The notes below the pieces were generated by a model that was given only the letters and a program-made list of their open reading frames with translations, ran no database searches and was not told where the DNA came from. Shown piece by piece: positions 49,061 through 61,887 of a stretch of DNA of 64,000 nt. Positions within the stretch are counted from its first letter, which is position 1. Each line of letters starts with the position of its first letter. Source of the DNA: Karstenula rhodostoma CBS 690.94 (taxonomy: Eukaryota; Ascomycota; Dothideomycetes; Pleosporales; Didymosphaeriaceae); the NCBI GenBank assembly GCA_010093485.1, contig MU001517.1, positions 124,001 through 188,000 of the forward strand, given 5' to 3'. Made by a program: the position numbers and the translations under genes.

Positions 49061-49434
49061 GAGCTAGCCAGCCAGGTTCCGCGGCCCACGCAACCTCCCT
49101 CGCACTATAATACCTACTCATTATACAGCTTCTACAGAGAGGCGGCTATACACGTCCCTTCTCTTCCACGCTTAACGCACACCACCTCCTAAAGTGCCGC
49201 TGATAGCGAATTCAACTTCGCGTGTTTAGTTCAGTTCAGGCGCTCGCTGTAAATCGTGCTAGTGACGGTCCTGTTAGATTACGGGACAGTATCTTCTCTG
49301 GAGCGGGGTGGGATTGGGGATGGATTAGAGATGGAATGGAACGACACAGCTTCTACTTCTGGTAGTAGCACACACCTCATCCCCATACATCCTACATCCT
49401 AAGCCCTAAGCGTCTACGGCGTCTACCTTGCTTA

Positions 49435-49485
49435 CGACCCGCGACCCGCGACCCGCGACCCGCGACCCGCGACCCGCGACCCGCG
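49435..49485 (+). repeat. 7-bp tandem repeat (cgacccg)7
   Basis: About seven perfect units of a GC-rich heptamer in non-coding sequence. Confidence 0.92.
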
Positions 49486-50352
49486 TAGACACAGCCACCA
49501 TCCGTCTGAGACGTAGGTGGCAGATAAGAGAAGAGCGGACGTACAGCCCACACCTCTACGCTGGAAACGAGAAGGGGAGAGGACAGGGCTCGGAAGGCGA
49601 ATCCAAGGAGGTTAGCTAGGTAGTTTACTAGTTAGTTTATTAGGATACCGCCTACGGACATTCCAGACCAGACGTTGGTAGAACAGTTAACCGGGGAGTA
49701 TAAAACTACTACCGTGCTTGGGAAGGAGATATGGTGAGTTGGATACATAACATAGCTGCAGTTCCGCAGAGGAGATGCTGGGCCGCGGTGAGGGTGTGTA
49801 GGTATGTTAACGGAGGTAGACGCGTGGAAGGCGGTAGAGGGTGTTATCTTAGATAGGGGATAGGATGGGGGGAGTGCGTGCGCGGATGTGGATGTGGATG
49901 GATACTCAGGGAAGAAGTAGAGCGGGAGATGGGTGATTGTCTTTGAGAAAATAGACGGATGTCTAGGGTCTAGGGGATGGCAAGCACGAATATGTGTTGA
50001 TGAACAGGGTAGATACACCCGTAACGAAAATCGACCAGAAACCCATCCTCGTTACACAAAACACGGCCCCGCTCCTACCCACCCCACCCCACCCCCCACT
50101 CGTCACATACCCCCCTCCTATCCACCAACAAAAAGGTAGCTATTCGCACGTACGACGAACCATGACACCCGCCAAACCCCCCCACCCTACCCTACCAACA
50201 CTCATTTTCAGAACACTACTATATTACGTTCCTCCCAGCTTCAAGCCACTACTACGAAGATAGATACCAATACCACCACATCCATCCCTCGCGCCTCCCT
50301 CCCCAACTCACAAACACCGAAACCTGAACAATCCAATCCAATCCGTCAGCCC

Positions 50353-50355
<3 letters not shown>

Positions 50356-50406
<51 letters not shown>
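50356..50406 (+). repeat. (AC)n dinucleotide microsatellite
   Basis: About 25 uninterrupted AC units, flanked by unique sequence; likely length-polymorphic. Confidence 0.97.
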
Positions 50407-50407
<1 letters not shown>

Positions 50408-50567
50408 CTCATCTCATCACCCACACCTACAGTACTAAAATCCAGATAATCTATCCATCTATCCATCTACAGCCCTAACGCACCCTTGAAGTATAAAGTA
50501 TAAAGTATAAAACCAACCTAAACCAATAAATGTATAAGAGAATAGTTTAGAAAAGATAATAATACAC

Positions 50568-50640
50568 CCCCTTCCCCCTTCCCCCTTCCCCTTCCCCTTC
50601 CCCCTTCTCCTCTCCCCTTCCCCTCTCCTCTCCCTCCTTC
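50568..50640 (+). repeat. Polypyrimidine (C4-6TTCC)n tract
   Basis: About 70 bp of cccctt/cccctcc units with purines all on the opposite strand, a candidate triplex-forming (H-DNA) tract. Confidence 0.85.
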
Positions 50641-50847
50641 TCAATCCCTCCAGATAAATCCCAGCTTCCGTAGGGATGGATACCTTCACCACACGCACAC
50701 ACCACCACCACCAAAAAAAAAAAAAAAAAGAATCTCCAGACAAGCATACTCCATTCATTCATTCCCCAGACCATGCACCACCCAAAAAGAATAGCGTTAA
50801 AAAAAGCATATATATAGCCCCCTAGGCATAGGCACAGGCACCATAAA

Positions 50848-50876
50848 CGTCCACGTCCACGTCCACGTCCACGTCC
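50848..50876 (+). repeat. 6-bp tandem repeat (cgtcca)5
   Basis: About five cgtcca units roughly 220 bp downstream of the RSP5 stop codon, possibly inside its 3' UTR. Confidence 0.88.
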
Positions 50877-51099
50877 CTATGCTTCCTTTCCTTTCCTTTC
50901 ACTCTCACCAGCCTGCGTGCTTTTCATACACCATATCTGTCTGTCTGTCTGGCGGGTCCACCCCGCTCCGCCGTGCCCCCTTTCCCTTCCTTTCCTTTCC
51001 TTCGCTTCGCTTCGCTGCTCTCTGCTCGCATGGCCTGGCTGCCGTACAGCACAAAAAACCCCAACACCGTACAACCCCCGTCCATCCCCTGCTGACCAC

Positions 51100-53897
<2,798 letters not shown>

Positions 53898-54868
53898 GGC
53901 GAGCGGAGGTCAGCGCTGGGCTGGTCGGGGGGCGTGTTGTCGGCTCGCAGAGCTCGCGCGGAGGGGGTTCGGTGCTGGGTGCTGGGTGCTGATAGACAGC
54001 ACGGGGCGGGGGTGTTGTGGCCGCCTGTAGGCACGGCGGTCGACCAAGGTGCAGTGGAGGAGGCTGTGCTATCGGTTGCGGCCGTGCGGCACCAGCACGC
54101 TACAGAGGGTGGCGGGCGTAGTGGCCGTGCAAAGCGCAGACGACGCTGGGCCAACCCGTCCCTTGCTTGACAATAATGGCTGCAACTTGGAGCTTCGGGG
54201 CTTGCACTCGCCACGGGTCGCGGGCGCGGTGGTGTCGTGAGAGACTGTCCGGGACGAAGGTCGAATGCGGCGCCTGCTCCTGCCTTGGCGGATACCCCAC
54301 TTGCCTCGAATCTTGGTAGTTGGTAGTTGGCAGTTGGCAGCAACCGAACCGTTGGCCGTCTGGGGGCCTCTCGTAAGCAGCCCAGCCCACACTCCAATTC
54401 ACCTGTCCTCTGTGCTCTCCGTCTGCTGTCTGCTGCAGCGACCGCCCCCCTTATCGCACCTGTGCTGCGTCATGCGTAGGCGCCGCGTACGCCACCCGCT
54501 GCCATCATGTCAAGCCCGCTCATGCGTCCACTTTCGGACGCAGCCATGCTTCTCCGGTCGCTGCCGGAGGAGTGCATGTATAGTGAAGCCTCTCCCAACA
54601 AGACGGATCCAATTGAACCTGCAAGCCCGGATCGCACCCGATTCGCTGCACAGTCCTAACACGCCGCATCACTCCAGCCAGTCCCACAGTCCAGCTTCCA
54701 TTGCGCTCGCGTGAAGACACGCCCAGTGGATTGATTCCACCTCCTAATCGAACTGAACATGTAGCAATTCATTGCGAAGCGAAATTCCATGTAGCCCCGG
54801 TGTCTGTACAGGATATAATGCGTTGAAACACGCTATACCGCATCATCCCATGCTCCCCCCTGCCGCGT
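53898..54868. other. Intergenic region (RSP5 promoter side)
   Basis: 970 bp between the RSP5 start and the end of the ABC1-like gene. It holds the RSP5 promoter and 5' UTR. Overlapping ORFs have no domains. Small repeats such as ggtgctgggtgctg (about 53970) and gttggtagttggcagttggcag (about 54318) are present. No RNA gene was seen. Confidence 0.6.
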
Positions 54869-56731
54869 CTACACCCCCACCGGCCTCAACCCCAGCATCC
54901 CCCTCCCCCAAAGCACCCACTCAAACACCCCCAGCCTCACCTCAACCCTCACATGGCTCGTCCACGCGCGAAGGAAAGCCCAGAGATTCGCCGGCCAGAG
55001 AAAACTCCTCCCTATCAGCTGTTCCAATTGCTCCTCGTACACGGTGCGGGAGGCGTAGCGCGCGAGGATGAGGAACGTCCGCGCGGGGCCCTGCCGCGTG
55101 TGTAAGTTTTCGTCGAGGGAGCGCGCTAGAAAAACTCTCGTTAGCTAGCTGTCCTGTTCTGCATGAGGGGAAAGGGGAACAGAAATGACGTACTCAAATC
55201 ATTCGTCTTGAGAATCAGCAACATGACCCGGGGCACCCGCCCCAGCAGCTGGATCAAGCTCTCGAGCATGCCGTCCCCCAGCGCATCCGTGATGACCTCC
55301 TTCTCCTGGTCGCTGCGCTTGGAGTTGACGCCCTCGGGGTTCAGGATGACGCTGTAGTCGCGGCCGGTGATGGCGGACGCGAAGAGCGGGAAGTGGCGGT
55401 CGTCGATACCAGCGACCTCGTACGCATACCGGCGCATGCGCGGCTCGTCGGCGTCGAGGACGGCGAGCCAGAGCTTGGCGTAGGAGCGGCGCAGGTGCAG
55501 GGGGATGTCGCGGTAGAGGCCGTGGTCGTAGAGGATGACATCGAAGTTAGAGGCGCCGCGGCGGGGGGAGGGGTTGTGCCGGATGGCGATGTTTCCGCCG
55601 TGGGGGTCGCAGTGGAGCGGGGCGTTTGTGCCGAAGATCATCTCGTTGAAGATGCGGGCGAGGGCGGCCGAGACTTCGTCGCGGTCGATGCCGTAGCAGT
55701 CGAGGTACTCGAGGTCGTCTGGCCGGTGTCCGGATACGTACTGCATTACGAGGATGCGCCGCTTTGCCCAGAGAACTTCGGGGATGATGACGGGTGCGTC
55801 GTGCACATGGGCGAAGTATTCGCGCGCGCGTGTGGCGTTTTGTCCCTCCTGTCTAAAGTCCAGCTCTTGTGGAAGCGACTTGTCCATCTCTTCTGACAGC
55901 CATGTCAAATCGTATTCTGGGAACCAGTACTTCAAGGTCTCGAAAGTGAATCTCGTGAGCGCGAGATCGAGCTTCGCCCACTCGTCCAGCGCAGGATGCT
56001 GCACCTTGACCGCGACTTTCTGCCCCGTTTCCCTGATGACTGCCCGGTGGACCTGTGCCAGCGACGCCGCGCCAATGGGAAGCTCCTCGAACTCAGAGAA
56101 GAATTCGGAGAGATTAGTTCCTTCGTCTTGCATAACCATGTCCTTAATCGAGTCGTACGACGAGACGGGGCATTTGTCCTGCAGCGGGATGAACGTGTCA
56201 CACCACTCGCTGGGGAGCAGATAGTTCATGCTGCTCAGGTGCTGGCCCAGCTTTATGAATATGGAGCCGTTCTTCTCGAGGGTGCGGAGCGTGCGTTTCG
56301 CGCAGCGGAGGTGGCATGCTTTGAGTGTGAGTTCGTATCCATCGTCTCCGTGCTTCTTCAAGGTATCTCGGTAGCTGCGCTTGTTAGCTTGCCGGGTACG
56401 AAGATTCGCATGAAGGTGCTCACTCCTTCACATTGATAAACAGCGTCGAGAGCACTCTGCTGCTCCGCTGAACAGCTGTATACGCGTGCTTCGCATCGTC
56501 GTTGATGGTGACCGCCGCCCCTGCGATTGCGAATCCTCCTCCTACAAGCAGCAGCCTCCTCCGTCTCTTGCTGCTCTTCCCCGCGTTCGCAGGCAGTTTC
56601 ACGCTCGCATTCGTCTTGGTCGCATACCCGTTCCGAAGCTGTGGTACCTGTCGCCGCAGACAGGCGTGACATGTCCACTGCGCCTGCGCAGACCGCCGTA
56701 TCAGGGGTGAAAACGCGTTGAGCGAGTTCAT
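54869..56731 (-). CDS. ABC1/ADCK1-type kinase-like mitochondrial protein (Mcp2-like)
   Basis: Exons 56731-56424, 56374-55194 and 55125-54869 (introns 49 and 68 bp) give 581 residues. The basic, Ser-rich N-terminus and a hydrophobic stretch (LLLVGGGFAIAGAAV, about 62-76) fit a mitochondrial presequence plus membrane anchor. UbiB-family kinase-like motifs are complete: KLGQ (144-147), the Ala-rich nucleotide loop AASLAQVH (about 206), VAVKVQ lysine 226, QELDFRQEGQN, the catalytic-loop motif HCDPHGGN (357-364) and DHG (386-388) in place of DFG. The sequence LEKNGSIFIKLGQHLS and DHGLYRD point to the ADCK1/Mcp2 branch rather than Coq8. Known members affect mitochondrial lipid homeostasis. The C-terminal exon was assembled by eye. 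Confidence 0.9.
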
Positions 56732-57317
56732 AGTGATCGCGTAACCGGGAAGTAAGCGTCTCGTAGTCTATCGGAGCGACATGGTGTATAGCAAACAAGC
56801 AAAGCGGTCAGATGCGGTCCAACGGTCTGCAAGTGGTTCGAGACTTTTCGCGATGAGGCAAACCCTTAGCGCCAAAGCATGGCGGAATCGCGCCGCATCC
56901 GTGCAGTCCATGTAATGACATGGGCTGCACTTCGTATCCTTGAAAGGTTATTCAATACAGGCACACTTCGTTTGACAATAGCCTCCAGATATACGATAAC
57001 ACGTAGAAAGTCCAACTACTATTCCCTTTTGTATGCCTTCAAATACACAAGTCATGTCATACTCAGAGCGCAAGTCATTCTACACTGAAACCAGACTGCC
57101 GCCCATATTCTATGTTAAGCCAAGGCCGTTACCACGCTCTATCCGTGTGCAAAACTCCGCAGATTGCCACCCACCGTCATTATCAAGACTTAGCTTTGGA
57201 GCTCTCCCCCACACCCGACGCCACCGCCCCCCGGTTTTCTTCAGTCTGCGTGTGTCGAACTGTACCAACGATTCATCTCATACCGTGGAGGAGCACCACC
57301 AACAAGCGTCGAATGTC
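56732..57317. other. Intergenic region, no gene seen
   Basis: 586 bp upstream of the ABC1-like gene and downstream of NUC-2. ORFs crossing it (57033-57551 plus) run antisense into the NUC-2 last exon and have no domain. It must contain the ABC1-like promoter and NUC-2 3' UTR. Confidence 0.6.
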
Positions 57318-60300
57318 CTACATATCGATGCTCTCGTTGAACCTCAACACCCCGTTTCCTTTCAGAATCCCATCCACGCCATTCGGCATGAAATCACCAA
57401 TCGGCCTTGCAACCCCAAGGTTCGCTTGCGTATGTTCGTGAGCCGCGTTGTCGGACACGTCGGTGACGAGGACCAGTCCTGCCGTCTTGATCGATTCGAT
57501 GATGGCGGGAGCCAACCCCTGTTCCCGGTTAGCTCACAGATTTGGATTTGAATGAAGATTGATACGCACCAGTAGACGAGAACTGCAGATCAGGCCCATG
57601 AAGTTGTTGTCACGGGCGATCTGTACAGCGTCCTTGACCGAGATCTGCGTGCGTCCGCTGCTCTCCACCGTGTGCGATCCGTTCTCGGCCGAACCTGCAC
57701 CAAGCTCATTGCATAGCAGTACGGGGTCTATACGGACGTCAGTATTGACAGTAAGAGAAAATCATGGTACCCACAGTTTGGCTGTTTCCAGTTGATAACG
57801 GTGCAAATATCCTGGTTGAACGAGCTGAATACGATACTCCGCAGAGTACCGTCGATCTCTCCCGCGCCTTGCTCTCGAAGTACCCTAGCGTGATTGAAAA
57901 CGACCGATAGAATCTTGTCCGCAAAGTCGTTCATGTCCTCGGTAGGTCCAAGCTTGAGGTGCTCCTCTTCCGCTCGCGATGGGAACAGAACGTGTAGCTC
58001 GACATGGATATGTGCCGGAAGCAGCGCCAAAGCATCCTTGAGCGTTGTGAACGAGGAGGCGAGGATCTGGTAAATCGCAGGGATGTCTCCGGATGTTGCA
58101 CTCTGGAGATTGGCAACTTGTGCTGCGGCCGTTGGGTTTTGTCTCGCTCCGATTGCGACGAACTGCGCATATGTCAGGATGTTGACCGGAACATCGAGAC
58201 CCTCGTGGCTTATTTTCCAGCGGGGAAACAGAACTGGAACCCCATCAGCAGTAAGCTGCACAAATAGTCGGACGTATTCGCCAGACAAACTGGACCCGGT
58301 AATGAGGGTATGAGGTTGCGAGTCCAACTGACTTGTGGCTTTCCAATAGGTTGCGAAATGTGTAATTTCGAGCGGGATTCCATGGAACGGCTTCACCACT
58401 TGGTAATCAAAGGAAATCTGGCCAATCGCTCGTAATCTAGGATCGAAAAGTTCCAGATGCCATTGACCCGTGCTCTTTCCTGGATTCGTAAAGACCTTTG
58501 ATGATGCAACACCGCGGGCAATCACCTTTGATCCGATAGTCGGATACACGTCAAAATCTATCGAGAACGACGAAATGTTCTCAATCTGAAAAGAGATGAT
58601 CTTGAACTCATCCTGAACCGGGAGCAGAACATTTCGCGGTATCAGATCGGAACTTTTGGATGAGATGGTGAGTCTGGCTGCCGGGTACTTTGTCTCGTCG
58701 TAAAATCGGATGGCATCTTTACCTAGCCGCTCGAAGCTGATGACCACAAATGTCTTCGTATCCAAGAAGTTGTGGCCGTATCGCCTGAAGGGAATGATTG
58801 GCGGCGGCAAGATAAACTCCGGAATGCCCTCTACATCGGTTTCCGTTTCCATTGGACCAGGCGCAGTACCGGAGGCGGTAGGTGTTGCTATTCGAGGAGA
58901 TAGTCCTCGCTGCACTCTCAAGCCGACCCCACTTCCGGCAGAAGCGAGCAGCTTGATGCATTCCAAATGACCTTCCCAAGTCGCGTAGTACATTGCTGAC
59001 AAGCCCTTCTCATCAACGACATCCGCATCGACCTGGCACTGAAGAAGAGTCTTCAAACACTCCACGTGTCCGTCGCTGGCAGCGTGAAACAGAGGCGTCC
59101 ACTGGTAAAGCTTGTCCGGCTGATCAAGATCTGCGTCGTACTTTTTCAGCAACAAGAGCATCTGCGGGGTCTTTCCTGAGCGTGCGACGAGATGCGCGGG
59201 GTAGAGACCCTCAGCATCAGGGAGCATCTCGGCATTGCGCTGAAGAAGGAGCTCGACGATCTCCATGGAGCCCCATTGGCAGGCAAGGTTGAGAGGGAAA
59301 TGCTCCGCAGGGCCGAGACGGGTAAGGTGAGCACCGCTCGCCAGAATGATCTGCACACATTCGAGCTGGGAACGTACAATCGCATGAATGAGTGGTGTGA
59401 AACTATCCTGGTCCCGGAAGTTGACAGTATCCGGAGCGAAGCTGATAAGTTCCTGCAGAAGTTCGACGCGGCCATGCATAGCAGCATAGTGCAAGGGTAT
59501 CCGGCCGTAGACGTCTGTCGCGTGTGGATCGACACCTCCACTAAGACCTAACCTCAACACCTCATGTCTTCCACGGATGGCAGCCTTGTGAAGGCAGTTT
59601 CGCTCATTGATCTCATCTGGCTGTTGGAGATTCACCAGGTTGGTATTCAATAACGACCTCAATGCTGACTCTGGGGCGGATTCGACAGTGCCAAGGAAAG
59701 CTCGGGTGATCCGTTCTGGAGCATCGTTGAGTTTTTGTAAACGAGAAAGGCAGTCGTCAATTTGAATAGTGTTGGCGGTGTTGATAGCCTGGATGATTTG
59801 ATTGTCGAGCTGAAGGTTGGCTTCTACCGATGGTTCAAAGACTCTTGACTGAGTCGGCTCTTGCGGCGCTTGCATGCCCTCACCTTCAGACCAACCAGAG
59901 AAGTCGAGGAGTGCTTGGGTAGCTTGGTCTGACAAGTTGCTGATGACATCGCGATTGAAACAGGGCTGGACATCGACGGCTCGGGAAAGATAGAGTTGTT
60001 TCTCTCGGGACTGGCGTGAATGTCAGCCAGCGTCGCGCTATTGCTGTGGTAGATCCGACCTTGGAAGTTTTATCCCACTAGGAAATGTTAGAATGCTTGA
60101 CGACGGCAGTTGATGGTGTGACCGACCTTCTTCAGTATCTTGGAGAAGGCAGTGCCATTCACGTCGACGAATTGCTAGCTATGGTTAGCCTCGCCCGCGT
60201 GTAGTCGCAGGAGCCAATCACCTCGAGCTTGTTCAGGTCCATGCTAAACTGTTTTAGGCCTTCTTCAAGGGCGACATATCTGGACGATGACTTGGAGACC

Positions 60301-60883
60301 GATTGTGGATGCTGCTGCATTACTCTCTTCTTGTCGAGAAGTGTACTCAAGCGAAGACGTAGCTGGAGCGGCGTAAGTTATGGACGGGATAATGTTAGAC
60401 GATGATAGTACCTCGGCCTCTTTCTGGAGGTAGAACTTGTTGACCTTCTCTAGCTCACGTTCCTGTACATGGCATAAGTACGACGCTAAGACAAAGCCTT
60501 GGAAGAGCTCACCACGCGGAAGAAGAATGTGGCCTTGTTGGCCTGCAGAGACGTCTGCGGGTCGAATGTGTCGAGCCCATGGTGCTCTCCTTGGGCGGGT
60601 ATCACTGGAGTTGTGCTCAGCTTCTTGATGAGCTAGCGTGTGTTAGTCGGCGGTGGATATCTGCGGTGGCACAACGGTACCTTCTTGAGGGCCTTGTAGT
60701 CGACGAAGCTAGCGGCATATTCTGGGATTTCCAGCTGCCGCTTCTGTATGTGCTTCCCGAATTTCCTAGAAAAGCGCGGTGAGTCGGTGGGCTCATGTTT
60801 GGAAGCTAGACCGGTCGACGATGCAGACTTCCTCAGCACCACTACGGGGAGGGGACGGTAGTCCATTGGACTGAGACATACAT
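57318..60883 (-). CDS. nuc-2: Cyclin-dependent kinase inhibitor NUC-2/PHO81 (SPX-ankyrin-GDPD-like)
   Basis: Ten exons (60883-60882, 60765-60681, 60632-60513, 60462-60412, 60362-60222, 60174-60127, 60077-60060, 60010-57775, 57727-57570, 57518-57318) give 1019 residues. Exon 1 contributes only the AT of the start codon; a 116-bp intron (GTATGT...TTTTCTAG) brings G from exon 2, giving MKFGKHIQKRQ, the standard SPX start. An SPX domain (about 1-205) senses inositol pyrophosphates/phosphate; ankyrin repeats follow (about 291-516; NERNCLHKAAIRGRHEV, GRIPLHYAAMHGRVELL, QWTPLFHAASDGHVECL). The C-terminal part (about 680-1019) is a degenerate glycerophosphodiester-phosphodiesterase-like domain. In the family this protein inhibits the PHO80-PHO85 (PREG-PGOV) kinase under phosphate starvation. 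Exon 7 is only 18 nt (WDKTSK). Two donors are GTCGG rather than GTRAG. Confidence 0.94.
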
Positions 60884-61887
60884 GGTGATGACAGGTAGAA
60901 AGAAACGAGCACAGCAGCCGTACGGGCCTACACGGCAGCGGACTGAGAGTGCGCAAGCGAGAAATCTCCGGCCAGCAGACGGGCGGATCTAACCATACAA
61001 ATCCGGCTTTGACAGGTGGTGTTCGGCAGCGGGACGCTATAGGGCACCTGATCAAGGTGCAGAGGGAAAAACAACAGTCAAGATGCCGAGGACGTGCGTC
61101 GGGGTATTGTAGAGCGGGGAGGGCGAGAGGGGAAGCTGCAGTGGTGGTGATGATGGATCCGATCATTCCAGGCTCGGATATGCGCAGGTTTGGGGTCGCA
61201 CGCAGAACTAGCAGCTGTGACAGGTGCTAACGAGGGGCGGCCATCTGGGTGGTGGTGCGGCGCTCGTTCTCAGAGGGCCACGAGATGGTGCAGATGTTGC
61301 TGAACTCGACCTTCACACTGAGCGTGCAGCAGACCAATCGCAGCCCCGCAACCGCGCACGCAGTCGCGACCGTCGCGCGCCTCGCGAGCGTGGTCCGTGG
61401 ACGGCAACCGTGCCGAGGCTTAGGCCGCTTAGGTAACGCCCAGCCCGCAGCCCGCAGCCCGCAGCCCTCGGATGTGCCGCGCCATGCCGACCGCCATGTA
61501 TTCACTGCAAAACCACCTGTACATATGCATCGAATTGTGCCTAGGATATCATGGCGAGGCTTGCAACGTCCTCCCTATCTTTTGACTACGCAAGCCCCCT
61601 CCCAGAACGCCTCCAAGGGATCTGTGGGTATTGATACGCAGTTGAACATCGTCTGTAGCCCAAAAGCCCTGCCGTCCAAAGAAACCTCGCGTCAAGATGT
61701 GCACCCTTCCAAAGGCGCCTGCAGCCATCTGCCGCCTTTTCCAACACCGTCTGACCCCCCTTCATAGCCCGTAGATATCCCACCCGTCGAGTCCGTCTGA
61801 CCCCTTCGTCCCTGCTGCTCCACAATTTGCGTCGGCCCTATCGAAAGGGGTGCGCGTTGCCGTGTTCGGGTCCAAGTCTTCGTCAAG
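60884..61887. other. Intergenic region (NUC-2 promoter side)
   Basis: 1 kb between the NUC-2 start and the CRM1 end. It holds the NUC-2 promoter and 5' UTR. A 7-bp repeat (cagcccg, about four units) lies at 61441-61466. ORFs on both strands have no domain. No RNA gene was recognised. Confidence 0.6.

Larger units (their letters stand above)
48694..51099. other. Intergenic region rich in simple repeats
   Basis: 2.4 kb between the 3' ends of the convergent GPI-protein and RSP5 genes. It begins with attgta repeats (about 48736-48757), holds R1 copy B (48889-49060), a 7-bp array (49435), a CA microsatellite (50356) and a long polypyrimidine tract (about 50568-50640). A polyA run (about 50713-50729) and a 6-bp array (50848) follow. 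No coding or RNA gene was recognised. Confidence 0.65.

Noticed and set aside
49395..49412. Telomere-like ccctaa motifs
   Set aside because: Only isolated near-matches, no tandem telomeric array.
60633..61166. 177-codon minus-strand ORF reading through into the SPX region
   Set aside because: Its N-terminus is unlike any SPX protein; splicing at 60881/60766 gives the expected MKFGK start.
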